Assembly: GCA_025935445.1 (NCBI GenBank)
Contig: JAICVG010000001.1
Coordinates: 1 to 17,384 of the forward strand
Source: Nitrososphaera sp.
GTDB lineage: Archaea > Thermoproteota > Nitrososphaeria > Nitrososphaerales > Nitrososphaeraceae
Direction: 5' to 3'
DNA: 17,384 nt
Below are positions 1 through 6,366 of this stretch, piece by piece. The notes beneath the pieces were generated by a model. That model did not search any database, had not been told where the DNA came from, and saw only the letters and a list, made by a program, of their open reading frames with translations. The position numbers and the translations under genes were made by a program. Positions within the stretch are counted from its first letter, which is position 1. Each line of letters opens with the position of its first letter.

Positions 1-1
1 A

Positions 2-91
2 AACACGCACGATAACGCTAGAATAAATGCCCAATCCAATTTCGCCCTTCTACTTGACAGTCTTGGCTACAAAAGCAGGTTAATCGACTAG
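2..91 (+). CDS. Possible 3' end of a gene entering from the left edge
   Basis: An open frame runs from the window edge to a TAG at 89-91, giving 29 residues that end ALLLDSLGYKSRLID. The composition (mixed charged and hydrophobic, ending in an amphipathic stretch) looks like a real protein C-terminus, and a T-rich tract that could be a terminator follows about 60 nt later. Too little is present to assign a family, and the frame could be open by chance. Confidence 0.3.
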   Translation, partial: NTHDNARINAQSNFALLLDSLGYKSRLID

Positions 92-147
92 AGATCTAAT
101 AGACGGTATTGTATTCAGCAGAGCTATTCATAAAGTAAGAGATAAGG

Positions 148-165
148 TGATTTTTATTTTATTGC
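148..165 (+). terminator. T-rich tract, possible archaeal terminator
   Basis: A run dominated by T (151-163 is TTTTTATTTTATT) lies about 60 nt after the TAG at 89-91. Archaeal RNA polymerase often stops at U-rich stretches without a hairpin, so this may end transcription of the gene at the left edge. Inference only. Confidence 0.3.
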
Positions 166-329
166 AACTGCGATCTATTAGGAACTATTTCCACCAATGG
201 CAATAATGTGATATGCTTTATGATATTCATATGTCGGAGCCAACAATCACATAGTCATCCGAGTGCAATGTTTAGTACCTTCACTAGCAAGAGCACGGGA
301 CTATTCAAATCATCATGATGGTTAATAAT

Positions 330-347
330 ATGATGATGATGATGATG
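330..347 (+). repeat. (ATG)6 trinucleotide microsatellite
   Basis: Six perfect tandem ATG units in intergenic sequence, preceded by the palindrome CATCATGATG at 311-320. The flanking 7-nt arms 322-328 and 361-367 are complementary. No function can be assigned; slippage could make its length vary between strains. Confidence 0.8.
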
Positions 348-625
348 TTTTCATCGAATGTTATTAATATTCTGATAACAGACAGTTTTACAAACTGCCG
401 TCCTTGAGAAACCACTAACTCATAAGTACAGATTACCTCCAAGCTCTGCTCCAATAATAAAGAATATCGACACAGAGACGCAACTAGGTAGTCAATGGCG
501 AATCACTGACTTCACTTTGCAATAATCACAAAAATAAACTCGTTGAAGATGAGATAAAAATTGCTTTTTCCTTGGTTGAGCTACAATATCGTTTCATTAG
601 CTTTTATCGTATATTTCCCATAAAC

Positions 626-634
626 TTTATAAAT
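626..634 (+). promoter_or_regulatory. TATA box of the ilvB leader transcript
   Basis: TTTATAAAT is a near-ideal archaeal TATA box. Its centre (about 630) lies 28 nt before the ATG at 658, the spacing expected if transcription starts at or within a couple of bases of that ATG. It would give a leader of about 130 nt before the ilvB start at 789. It is the strongest TATA-like element seen upstream of ilvB; a weaker one (CTTATGCAAA, about 759-768) sits closer. Confidence 0.6.
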
Positions 635-657
635 AATTTCCCTCCACATAAACAAAA

Positions 658-729
658 ATGCCTCGAGCTGACAGCGGATATTGTTATGGACACAACATTC
701 ATGTTCTGGTTCTGCTGAGGGTTGCCTAG
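658..729 (+). CDS. Putative leader peptide of the ilv-leu cluster, 23 aa
   Basis: A short ORF starts with ATG at 658, where the TATA box at 626-634 predicts transcription to begin, so it would be translated leaderless. Its last ten residues are rich in branched-chain amino acids (I14, V16, L17, V18, L19, L20, V22; ending HVLVLLRVA), like the control peptides IlvL and LeuL of enterobacteria. The TAG stop at 727-729 forms the loop of a perfect hairpin (TTGCC-TAG-GGCAA, 722-734). Acetolactate synthase follows 59 nt later. The sequence shows position, composition and structure; a role in sensing charged Leu/Val/Ile tRNA is inference. It may be a chance ORF. Confidence 0.45.
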   Translation: MPRADSGYCYGHNIHVLVLLRVA

Positions 730-760
730 GGCAAACTCTGTGCTTTAGCAAGCACGGCTT
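722..760 (+). promoter_or_regulatory. Tandem and alternative hairpins in the ilvB leader
   Basis: Hairpin 1: TTGCC (722-726) and GGCAA (730-734) with a TAG loop that is the leader-peptide stop. Hairpin 2: GTGCTT (740-745) and AAGCAC (750-755) with a TAGC loop. AAGC (750-753) can pair instead with GCTT (757-760), so hairpin 2 has a competing fold. No oligo-T follows, so a classical terminator is not apparent; control of ribosome access to ilvB is more plausible. Stabilities were not computed. Confidence 0.4.
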
Positions 761-774
761 ATGCAAATCAATTT

Positions 775-780
775 GGTGAG
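775..780 (+). promoter_or_regulatory. Ribosome binding site of ilvB
   Basis: GGTGAG matches the part of the Shine-Dalgarno complementary to the 16S rRNA 3' end and lies 8 nt before the TTG at 789. This supports the TTG start over the in-frame ATG at 798, and shows that ilvB is translated from a leadered mRNA. Confidence 0.55.
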
Positions 781-788
781 ACATAAAA

Positions 789-2477
789 TTGGTTGAAATG
801 ACAGGCGCAAAAGCGTTGATTCAAGCCCTAGAGAAAGAGGGCGTAGACATAGTCTTTGGACTTCCGGGAGGAGCGAACCTGCCGATATACGATGCGTTGG
901 TAGATGCAAACTTCAGGCATATCCTAGTAAGGCATGAACAATCGGCTGCTCACATGGCGGACGGCTACGCCAGAATAAAGAGAAAGGCCGGTGTATGCTT
1001 TGCAACCTCAGGTCCGGGGGCCACAAATCTCATTACAGGCATTGCCACTGCATATGCTGATTCTTCTCCAATTGTAGCCGTAACTGGTCAGGTGCCGCTT
1101 GCCATGATAGGCAAGGATGCCTTCCAAGAGACAGACATTATCGGCGTGGCAAACCCCTGCACAAAATACTCATTCCAACCAAGGGCTGCCACCGAAATTC
1201 CAGAAATGATCAAAAAGGCGGTATACATTGCAGAGAGCGGCAGGCCCGGCCCAGTACTTGTTGATATTCCCAAGGACGTACAGCAGGCAACAGCCGACAT
1301 GAAGTTTCCAGAGCTTATCAAGGTTAGAGGCTATAATCCAAACATAGAGGCAGACCTCTCAGAGATGGTCAAGGCAGCCGAGCTCTTGCTCAACGCCGAG
1401 CGGCCGATAATAATGGGAGGCGGCGGTGTAATCCTTTCAGGAGCTTTTTCGGAGCTCCAGGCTCTTGCAGAGCTCGTCAAGATACCCGTTGTGACTACGT
1501 TCAAGGGCAAGGGCGCATTCCCTGAGAACCACCCGCTTGCCATGGGACCGATAGGGATGCATGGTCACGCAGAAGCTAACAAGATAATCCTAGAGGCAGA
1601 CTGTATCGTCGCTGTAGGTGCAAGATTTTCAGATAGATCTGTCGGCAAATTTGACGAGTTCGGTAAGGGTATGAGCATAATTCATATGGACATTGACCCG
1701 GCGGAGATCGGAAAGAACAAATCAGTAGACATTGCACTGGTAGGTGATGTAAAGTCCTCGCTTCGCACGCTTGTTAAGATGTTATCAAAGAAGATGATTA
1801 AAAAAGACCCAGACAACCCGTGGCTGAAGCGTAGGAAAGAGCTTATACAGTACTATGCTGAAACCCTCAAGGACTACCCAAAGGAGATAACGGCGAGAAA
1901 GTCGCTCAAGAAATTGCGCGAGTTGTTGCCGGCTAATGCTATAGTCACTACAGAAGTAGGCCAGTGCCAAATGTGGGCATCTCTGCACTTTGACGTGATA
2001 ACGCCTGGCACGTTCTTCAGCTCGACCGGCCTTGGCACGATGGGCTTTGGGTTTCCAGCTTCAATAGGGGCCAAGGCTGCCAGACCGAACGTTCCTGTAG
2101 TCGATATCGCTGGTGACGGATCGTTTAACATGACTGAAAACTCACTTGCGGTGTCGGTACTTGATAAGCTGCCCGTAATAGTATTCCTCATGAACAACTA
2201 CATGCTTGGAATGGTGGCCCAGTGGCAGCGCACATTTTACAACAGACGCTACAGTGGAGTACATCAGCACAACTGCCCCGACTATGTCAAGATAGCCGAC
2301 GCATATGGCGCTCAGGGCATAAGAGCAGAATCGATGCATGAGCTTGAGAAAGCCATCAAAGCGGCGCTCAAATCTGACGTGGCAACAGTAATAGACATCC
2401 CAATTGATCCCGAGGAAGACGTCTACCCATTTGTAGCACCCGGCACTGGCCTCAAGGACATGATTGTAGGAGCGTAA
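789..2477 (+). CDS. ilvB: Acetolactate synthase, large catalytic subunit
   Basis: Condenses two pyruvates to acetolactate, or pyruvate with 2-oxobutyrate, as the first common step of valine, leucine and isoleucine synthesis; thiamine diphosphate (TPP) and FAD are the family's cofactors. The 562 residues match the usual length. The N-terminal TPP domain carries GLPGGANLPIYDAL (24-37) and the catalytic glutamate in RHEQSAAHMADGYAR (E50), followed by SGPGATNL. The central FAD-type domain covers roughly 190-330. The C-terminal TPP domain has the metal-binding GDGS from 442 and a downstream NN (MNNYMLG). The start is TTG, with GGTGAG 8 nt upstream; ATG 798 is the alternative. ilvN, the regulatory subunit, follows after 7 nt, so the two are surely co-transcribed. 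A leader ORF upstream suggests end-product control. Confidence 0.96.
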   Translation: MVEMTGAKALIQALEKEGVDIVFGLPGGANLPIYDALVDANFRHILVRHEQSAAHMADGYARIKRKAGVCFATSGPGATNLITGIATAYADSSPIVAVTGQVPLAMIGKDAFQETDIIGVANPCTKYSFQPRAATEIPEMIKKAVYIAESGRPGPVLVDIPKDVQQATADMKFPELIKVRGYNPNIEADLSEMVKAAELLLNAERPIIMGGGGVILSGAFSELQALAELVKIPVVTTFKGKGAFPENHPLAMGPIGMHGHAEANKIILEADCIVAVGARFSDRSVGKFDEFGKGMSIIHMDIDPAEIGKNKSVDIALVGDVKSSLRTLVKMLSKKMIKKDPDNPWLKRRKELIQYYAETLKDYPKEITARKSLKKLRELLPANAIVTTEVGQCQMWASLHFDVITPGTFFSSTGLGTMGFGFPASIGAKAARPNVPVVDIAGDGSFNMTENSLAVSVLDKLPVIVFLMNNYMLGMVAQWQRTFYNRRYSGVHQHNCPDYVKIADAYGAQGIRAESMHELEKAIKAALKSDVATVIDIPIDPEEDVYPFVAPGTGLKDMIVGA

Positions 2478-2484
2478 TGGAAAA

Positions 2485-3000
2485 TTGTTTGCAACTACCG
2501 TCCAGAAAGAATCATGGCATATTGTGTCTGCCCTTGTCGAAAACAAGCCCGGTGTCCTCTTCAGGGTCACTAACCTCTTCAGGGCGCGCAGTTTTAACAT
2601 CGAAAGCATTACAGTGGGATCAACTGAGCAACAGGACCTCTCTAGAATGACGATAACCACTAACAGCGATGAAAAGACACTTGATCAGTTGGTAAAGCAA
2701 TTGCGCAAGCTCATAGACGTTATAGAAGTAAAGGTGCTCGACACAGACAGGACAGTATATCGTGAGCTTGCGCTCATCAAGATCAAGGCAGTTGATCCGA
2801 CAACAAGAAGTGAGATAGTCAACTATGCTACTGTATTTCGAGGCAATATCTTAGACATTGGTAAGGATACAATAACAGTCGAGATAACCGGCACACCCGA
2901 TAAGATAGATGCATTTAAGAATCTAGTGGAGCATTATGGAATTGCACAGTTGTCAAGAACCGGAGTTTCAGCCCTTCCTAGAGGCGGAGTGGAGAGTTGA
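2485..3000 (+). CDS. ilvN: Acetolactate synthase, small regulatory subunit
   Basis: Regulatory partner of IlvB; ACT-domain subunits of this family bind valine or other branched-chain amino acids and set feedback inhibition. The 171 residues hold an N-terminal ACT domain (about 10-85, with the typical HIVSALVENKPGVLFRV and ARSFNIESI segments) and the C-terminal small-subunit domain (about 90-165, ending TGVSALPRG). The TTG at 2485 is the first usable start after the ilvB stop at 2477; the ATG at 2477 is in another frame. The 3' end overlaps leuA by 4 nt (TTGA), indicating translational coupling. Called ilvN or ilvH depending on convention. Confidence 0.95.
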   Translation: MFATTVQKESWHIVSALVENKPGVLFRVTNLFRARSFNIESITVGSTEQQDLSRMTITTNSDEKTLDQLVKQLRKLIDVIEVKVLDTDRTVYRELALIKIKAVDPTTRSEIVNYATVFRGNILDIGKDTITVEITGTPDKIDAFKNLVEHYGIAQLSRTGVSALPRGGVES

Positions 3001-4529
3001 ACGCGTCTAGAAAATCATTGAATGACGCCGAAAGTATTAAGATCTTTGATACTACTCTTAGAGACGGCGAGCAGACGCCTGGTGTGACGATAACACCAGA
3101 CCAGAAGATCCAGATCGCGATCCGGCTAGATGAACTTGGGGTCGATGCAATAGAGGCAGGGTTTCCAATAGTATCGCATGGCGAGATGCAGGCGATCAAG
3201 GCTATAGTAAAGCAAGGATTGAAGGCTGAAATTTTTGGCCTTGCTCGCGCAAGTCAGATCGACATTGATAGTGCTATCAAATGTGACTTGAAATACATTC
3301 ATACTTTCATAGCAACTTCTGACATTCATATGCAGTATAAGCTGAAGATGACGCGTCAGCAGGTCTCTGAGAAGGCAATTAGCGCAGTAGAATATGCTAA
3401 AAAACATGGCTTGCACGTAGAGTTTTCAGCAGAGGATGCAACAAGATCTGACAGGCAGTTCCTGCTTAAGGTGTTCAAGGAGGTAGCAGGGGCAGGTGCG
3501 GACAGGCTGGACATACCTGATACCGTGGGCTATGCAATTCCGCAATACATTGCCGACCTTGTAAAAGAAGTCAAGCAAGCTACAAGGCTCCCGATAAGCG
3601 TCCACTGCCACGACGATTTTGGCTTTGCAGTAGCTAATTCGATAGCAGGTGTAAGCGCCGGCGCTGCATGCGCGCATGTCACCATAAACGGTCTTGGTGA
3701 GCGTGCTGGCAACGCATCGCTTGAAGAATTTGTAATGGCGCTCCAATGCTTGTACGGCAAAAAGCACAACATCAAGACACAGTTGCTCTATGAAACTTCT
3801 AAGTTCGTTTCAAACACTATGGGCATAATTGTACAGCCAAACAAGGCGATAATTGGTGAAAACGCCTTTGGCCACGAATCTGGAATTCATACTCATGGCA
3901 TCATCAGCAATCCACTTACCTATGAGCCTATAAGCCCCGAGCTTGTGGGCAGGAAAAGGTGGCTCCAAGCTGGCAAGCATGCTGGCGCACATGGCATCAA
4001 GGCAATGCTTGAAGAGTTTGGTATCAAGCCTACTGACGAGCAGCTTCACATCATCGTGGAGAAGCAAAAGAACATAGCTGACAATGGCAAGCCCATTACT
4101 ACATCGGAACTATTGTCAATAGCCGGCGGGGTAATGGATAACAACAAATTTGAAGAAAAGTTCAAGCTCTATGACTTTCACATCGTCACTGGGATGAACA
4201 TCATACCGACTGCTGTGGTAAGGCTCAACGCCAACGGCAAGGATTTCATTGCATCAGATATTGGTGTTGGTCCGGTTGATGCAGCGCTAAAAGCGATACA
4301 AAAGATATCAGGAGAAATGGCAAATGTGAAGATAAGAGAATATAGGCTTGACTCAATAACGGGAGGCTCTGACGCGCTTGCAGAAGTTACAGTCAAAGTC
4401 GAGGACAAGGACGGGACCGTCGTATCTGCACGCAAATCGGGCGAAGACATCGTAGTTGCATCCGTACAAGCAATGATGGACGCAATCAATAAAGTACTGC
4501 TAAGAAAGGTCCTCTACTCCAAAAGCTAG
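2997..4529 (+). CDS. leuA: 2-isopropylmalate synthase (LeuA family)
   Basis: Condenses acetyl-CoA with 2-oxoisovalerate, committing carbon to leucine. The TIM-barrel shows FDTTLRDGEQTPG (17-29, with catalytic Arg22 and metal ligand Asp23), HCHDDFG (203-209, metal-ligand histidines 203 and 205) and NGLGERAGNASLEE. The linker has ESGIHTHGI, and the C-terminal region (about 385-505) fits the LeuA allosteric dimerisation domain. Presence of that domain and 510 residues favours LeuA or citramalate synthase over the shorter homocitrate synthase. Position between ilvN and leuB supports LeuA, although a paralogue acting in isoleucine (CimA) or lysine synthesis cannot be excluded. The TTG start overlaps the ilvN stop in TTGA; a GGAG-like site lies just upstream. 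Confidence 0.87.
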   Translation: MNASRKSLNDAESIKIFDTTLRDGEQTPGVTITPDQKIQIAIRLDELGVDAIEAGFPIVSHGEMQAIKAIVKQGLKAEIFGLARASQIDIDSAIKCDLKYIHTFIATSDIHMQYKLKMTRQQVSEKAISAVEYAKKHGLHVEFSAEDATRSDRQFLLKVFKEVAGAGADRLDIPDTVGYAIPQYIADLVKEVKQATRLPISVHCHDDFGFAVANSIAGVSAGAACAHVTINGLGERAGNASLEEFVMALQCLYGKKHNIKTQLLYETSKFVSNTMGIIVQPNKAIIGENAFGHESGIHTHGIISNPLTYEPISPELVGRKRWLQAGKHAGAHGIKAMLEEFGIKPTDEQLHIIVEKQKNIADNGKPITTSELLSIAGGVMDNNKFEEKFKLYDFHIVTGMNIIPTAVVRLNANGKDFIASDIGVGPVDAALKAIQKISGEMANVKIREYRLDSITGGSDALAEVTVKVEDKDGTVVSARKSGEDIVVASVQAMMDAINKVLLRKVLYSKS

Positions 4530-4558
4530 ATACTGCAGCTCTAACATAGGGTATCCAA

Positions 4559-5584
4559 TTGGCAAGATATGATATTTCCCTCCTCAAGGGAGATGGCATT
4601 GGGCCAGAGCAGACAGCGGCAGCAAAAAAGATCCTTGAAACGATAAATGACAATTCCCAAACAAAATTTGACATACATGAAGTCGAATCCGGCGACAGTG
4701 CGCTTGCCAAGTTTGGCAAAGCATTGCCGGAATCGGCTCTAGACATCATCAAGAAATCGCAAGCGTGCCTAAAGGGGCCAGTTGGCGAGACCGCGGCTGA
4801 TGTGATAATCGTTCTTCGTAGGATGTTTGACCTTTATGCAAATGTCAGGCCGGCCAAGTCGTACCCTAATATTCCGAGCATCTCAAGCAACGTCGACCTT
4901 GTCACCGTAAGGGAAAATACGGAGGACGTCTACCTTGGATGGGAGTTCAATACAGACGAAAACACAGTAGTGGCACTCAGAGTTACATCAGAGCAGGCCA
5001 GCAGGAGGATCGCAGAATATGCCTTCAAGACAGCGATAATGCGTAACAACAAGCTTAGAGTAGTCGCAGTGCACAAGGCCAATGTCCTACGCAAGGGAGA
5101 TGGGTTGTTTTCTGCAGTGTGCAGGTCAGTTGCCAAGAACTACCCGAAGATTCAGTACAGTGAATTATATGTCGACGCAGCATCGATGAACTTAATCCGC
5201 AACCCAGAGGAATTTGATGTTATTGTCACCACTAACTTGTTTGGCGACATACTGTCTGACGAAGCTGCTCAGGTGGTCGGAGGGCTTGGCATGGGACCAG
5301 CTGCCAACATTGGAGATCAGTTTGCTCTATTTGAGCCAGTGCATGGCGCTGCATTTGACATCGCAGGAAAGAACGCTGCCAACCCTTCCTCTATCCTTCT
5401 GTCTGCAAAGATGATGCTCGAATGGCTCTCCGATAAATATGGCGATAGAAATTTGATGGCAGAAGCTAGACGGATAGAAGATTCCATTGTCAGTATGCTC
5501 AAGCAGGATAAAAAGACAAAAGATATCGGCGGCAAGCTCTCTACTACCGAATTTGCAGCACTTGTAGCAAAGGCGATGTATTAG
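4559..5584 (+). CDS. leuB: 3-isopropylmalate dehydrogenase
   Basis: Oxidises and decarboxylates 3-isopropylmalate to the 2-oxo acid precursor of leucine, with NAD. The 341 residues follow the isocitrate/isopropylmalate dehydrogenase fold: LLKGDGIGPE (8-17), the substrate-loop segment VRENTEDVYLG, VDAASMNL, TNLFGDILSDEAA with the metal-binding aspartates, and HGAAFDIAGKNAANP, which is the NAD-type nucleotide site. The start is TTG at 4559, 29 nt after the leuA stop, so it probably belongs to the same transcript. leuC and leuD, needed for the intermediate isomerisation, are not in the window. Homoisocitrate dehydrogenase of lysine synthesis is a close relative and the main alternative; some archaeal enzymes serve both. 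Confidence 0.88.
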   Translation: MARYDISLLKGDGIGPEQTAAAKKILETINDNSQTKFDIHEVESGDSALAKFGKALPESALDIIKKSQACLKGPVGETAADVIIVLRRMFDLYANVRPAKSYPNIPSISSNVDLVTVRENTEDVYLGWEFNTDENTVVALRVTSEQASRRIAEYAFKTAIMRNNKLRVVAVHKANVLRKGDGLFSAVCRSVAKNYPKIQYSELYVDAASMNLIRNPEEFDVIVTTNLFGDILSDEAAQVVGGLGMGPAANIGDQFALFEPVHGAAFDIAGKNAANPSSILLSAKMMLEWLSDKYGDRNLMAEARRIEDSIVSMLKQDKKTKDIGGKLSTTEFAALVAKAMY

Positions 5585-5894
5585 CTAACCTCTTGCTTTA
5601 ATCTGATTGTCAAGACCTGAATGCCTGCAGACAGACAACTCCGTAATTGAAGCTACAATAGGGTGAGAATATCGAGTCAATACTTACCTAACAATGACTT
5701 CAATAAGGGTAGCTTGGCCACTAGGTATCACAGATAAGATTTCAGTGCTCAGAATTGGCAATTATTATCTACACCTTCTAGTGGCTCTATCTTCTCTAAT
5801 GTAAGACCAACTTTAGGCGGGTAGGCCTTCCTTGACGTGCATAAGAAACATTCTCAATAGACGCTTTCTATATTTCTTTTTCAAATCAGTATTA
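5585..5894. other. Intergenic region with a long imperfect hairpin
   Basis: This spacer separates the convergent ends of leuB and the zinc-binding membrane protein gene. The clear structure is GCCACTAG (5717-5724) paired with CTAGTGGC (5778-5785), nested around AGATAA (5732-5737) and TTATCT (5765-5770) with symmetric 7-nt internal loops. A further short pair TGC/GCA (5746-5748 with 5758-5760) may close the apex. A T-rich stretch on the + strand (about 5866-5883) could end ilv-leu transcription. No convincing coding frame was found. Confidence 0.5.
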
Positions 5895-6281
5895 TTAAGA
5901 GCCTCTAGGTGCCTTTTTTTGCCACGCAAGAAACATGAATATAAAAGGAATGGTCATGACAGCAGTTGCTATCAGGACAGGCTGGAATGCGCTCGGGTCG
6001 ACGTCTATGCCGGCGAGCTTCATAAATGGCAAAGGGAATACGGTGTAGAGCCAGAAAGCCACAATTATTCCTATGAGGTAGTAATTTCTCTTCAATAGAG
6101 TCGTGAACCCAAGCCTATCTATCTTTTTCCTGTCGCAGCTGATGCATTTAGTAGTGTAGCCGGATACATCTGCTGGGACAGTGCATGACGTACATACCCT
6201 ACTTTCACAAAAGTAGCATTTTCTCTCAGCAAACCGCGAGCCACAAATGGCACAGCGTTGTTGTTGTTGTTGGTCAGCCAT
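5895..6281 (-). CDS. Small zinc-finger membrane protein, unknown function
   Basis: A 128-residue protein with a Gln-run N-terminus and then four CxxC pairs in about 45 residues (CAIC, CYFC, CTSC, CISC). This spacing suits a two-zinc, cross-brace or treble-clef type domain. Two hydrophobic segments follow (near NYYLIGIIVAFWLYTVFPL and PVLIATAVMTIPFIFMFLAW), so it is probably a membrane protein with a short basic tail. I do not recognise a named family. The ATG at 6281 is preferred over ATG 6302, because the TATA-like TAATATT near 6315-6321 predicts transcription start at about 6292, between the two. It is divergent from carA, sharing an 85-bp promoter region. Confidence 0.75.
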   Translation of the reverse strand: MADQQQQQRCAICGSRFAERKCYFCESRVCTSCTVPADVSGYTTKCISCDRKKIDRLGFTTLLKRNYYLIGIIVAFWLYTVFPLPFMKLAGIDVDPSAFQPVLIATAVMTIPFIFMFLAWQKKAPRGS

Positions 6282-6336
6282 TGTACAACGATATATTACC
6301 ATGAGCTTCCCAACAATATTACTCTATCTTGTGTAA

Positions 6337-6355
6337 AGCAAAACTTAAATTTGCT
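6337..6355 (+). promoter_or_regulatory. carA promoter with inverted repeat over the TATA box
   Basis: CTTAAAT (6344-6350) is a TATA-like element whose centre lies about 20-26 nt before the carA TTG at 6367, giving a leaderless or nearly leaderless mRNA; no Shine-Dalgarno is visible. The element is bracketed by AGCAAA (6337-6342) and TTTGCT (6350-6355), a perfect 6-bp inverted repeat. A repressor binding there would block TBP; this is inference from position. Confidence 0.5.
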
Positions 6356-6366
6356 AATCTTGACAG

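Larger units (their letters stand above)
92..625. other. AT-rich intergenic spacer without a convincing gene
   Basis: About 530 bp with no coding frame I can support. It holds the T-rich tract at 148-165, an ATG microsatellite at 330-347, and a small perfect hairpin at 383-397 (CAGTTT-TAC-AAACTG). TTAATAA at 322-328 can pair with TTATTAA at 361-367, enclosing the microsatellite. No tRNA-like T-loop or other RNA signature was seen. Confidence 0.5.

Noticed and set aside
330..374. C/D box small RNA (TGATGA at 331, CTGA at 372)
   Set aside because: The C-box match is a by-product of the ATG microsatellite, and no D'/C' boxes or guide complementary to rRNA could be argued.
581..784. 67-residue minus-strand ORF upstream of ilvB
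   Set aside because: It lies antisense to the ilvB leader, starts only 4 nt from the ilvB start, has no TATA box at a fitting distance, and has an unnatural composition. It is a shadow of non-coding sequence.
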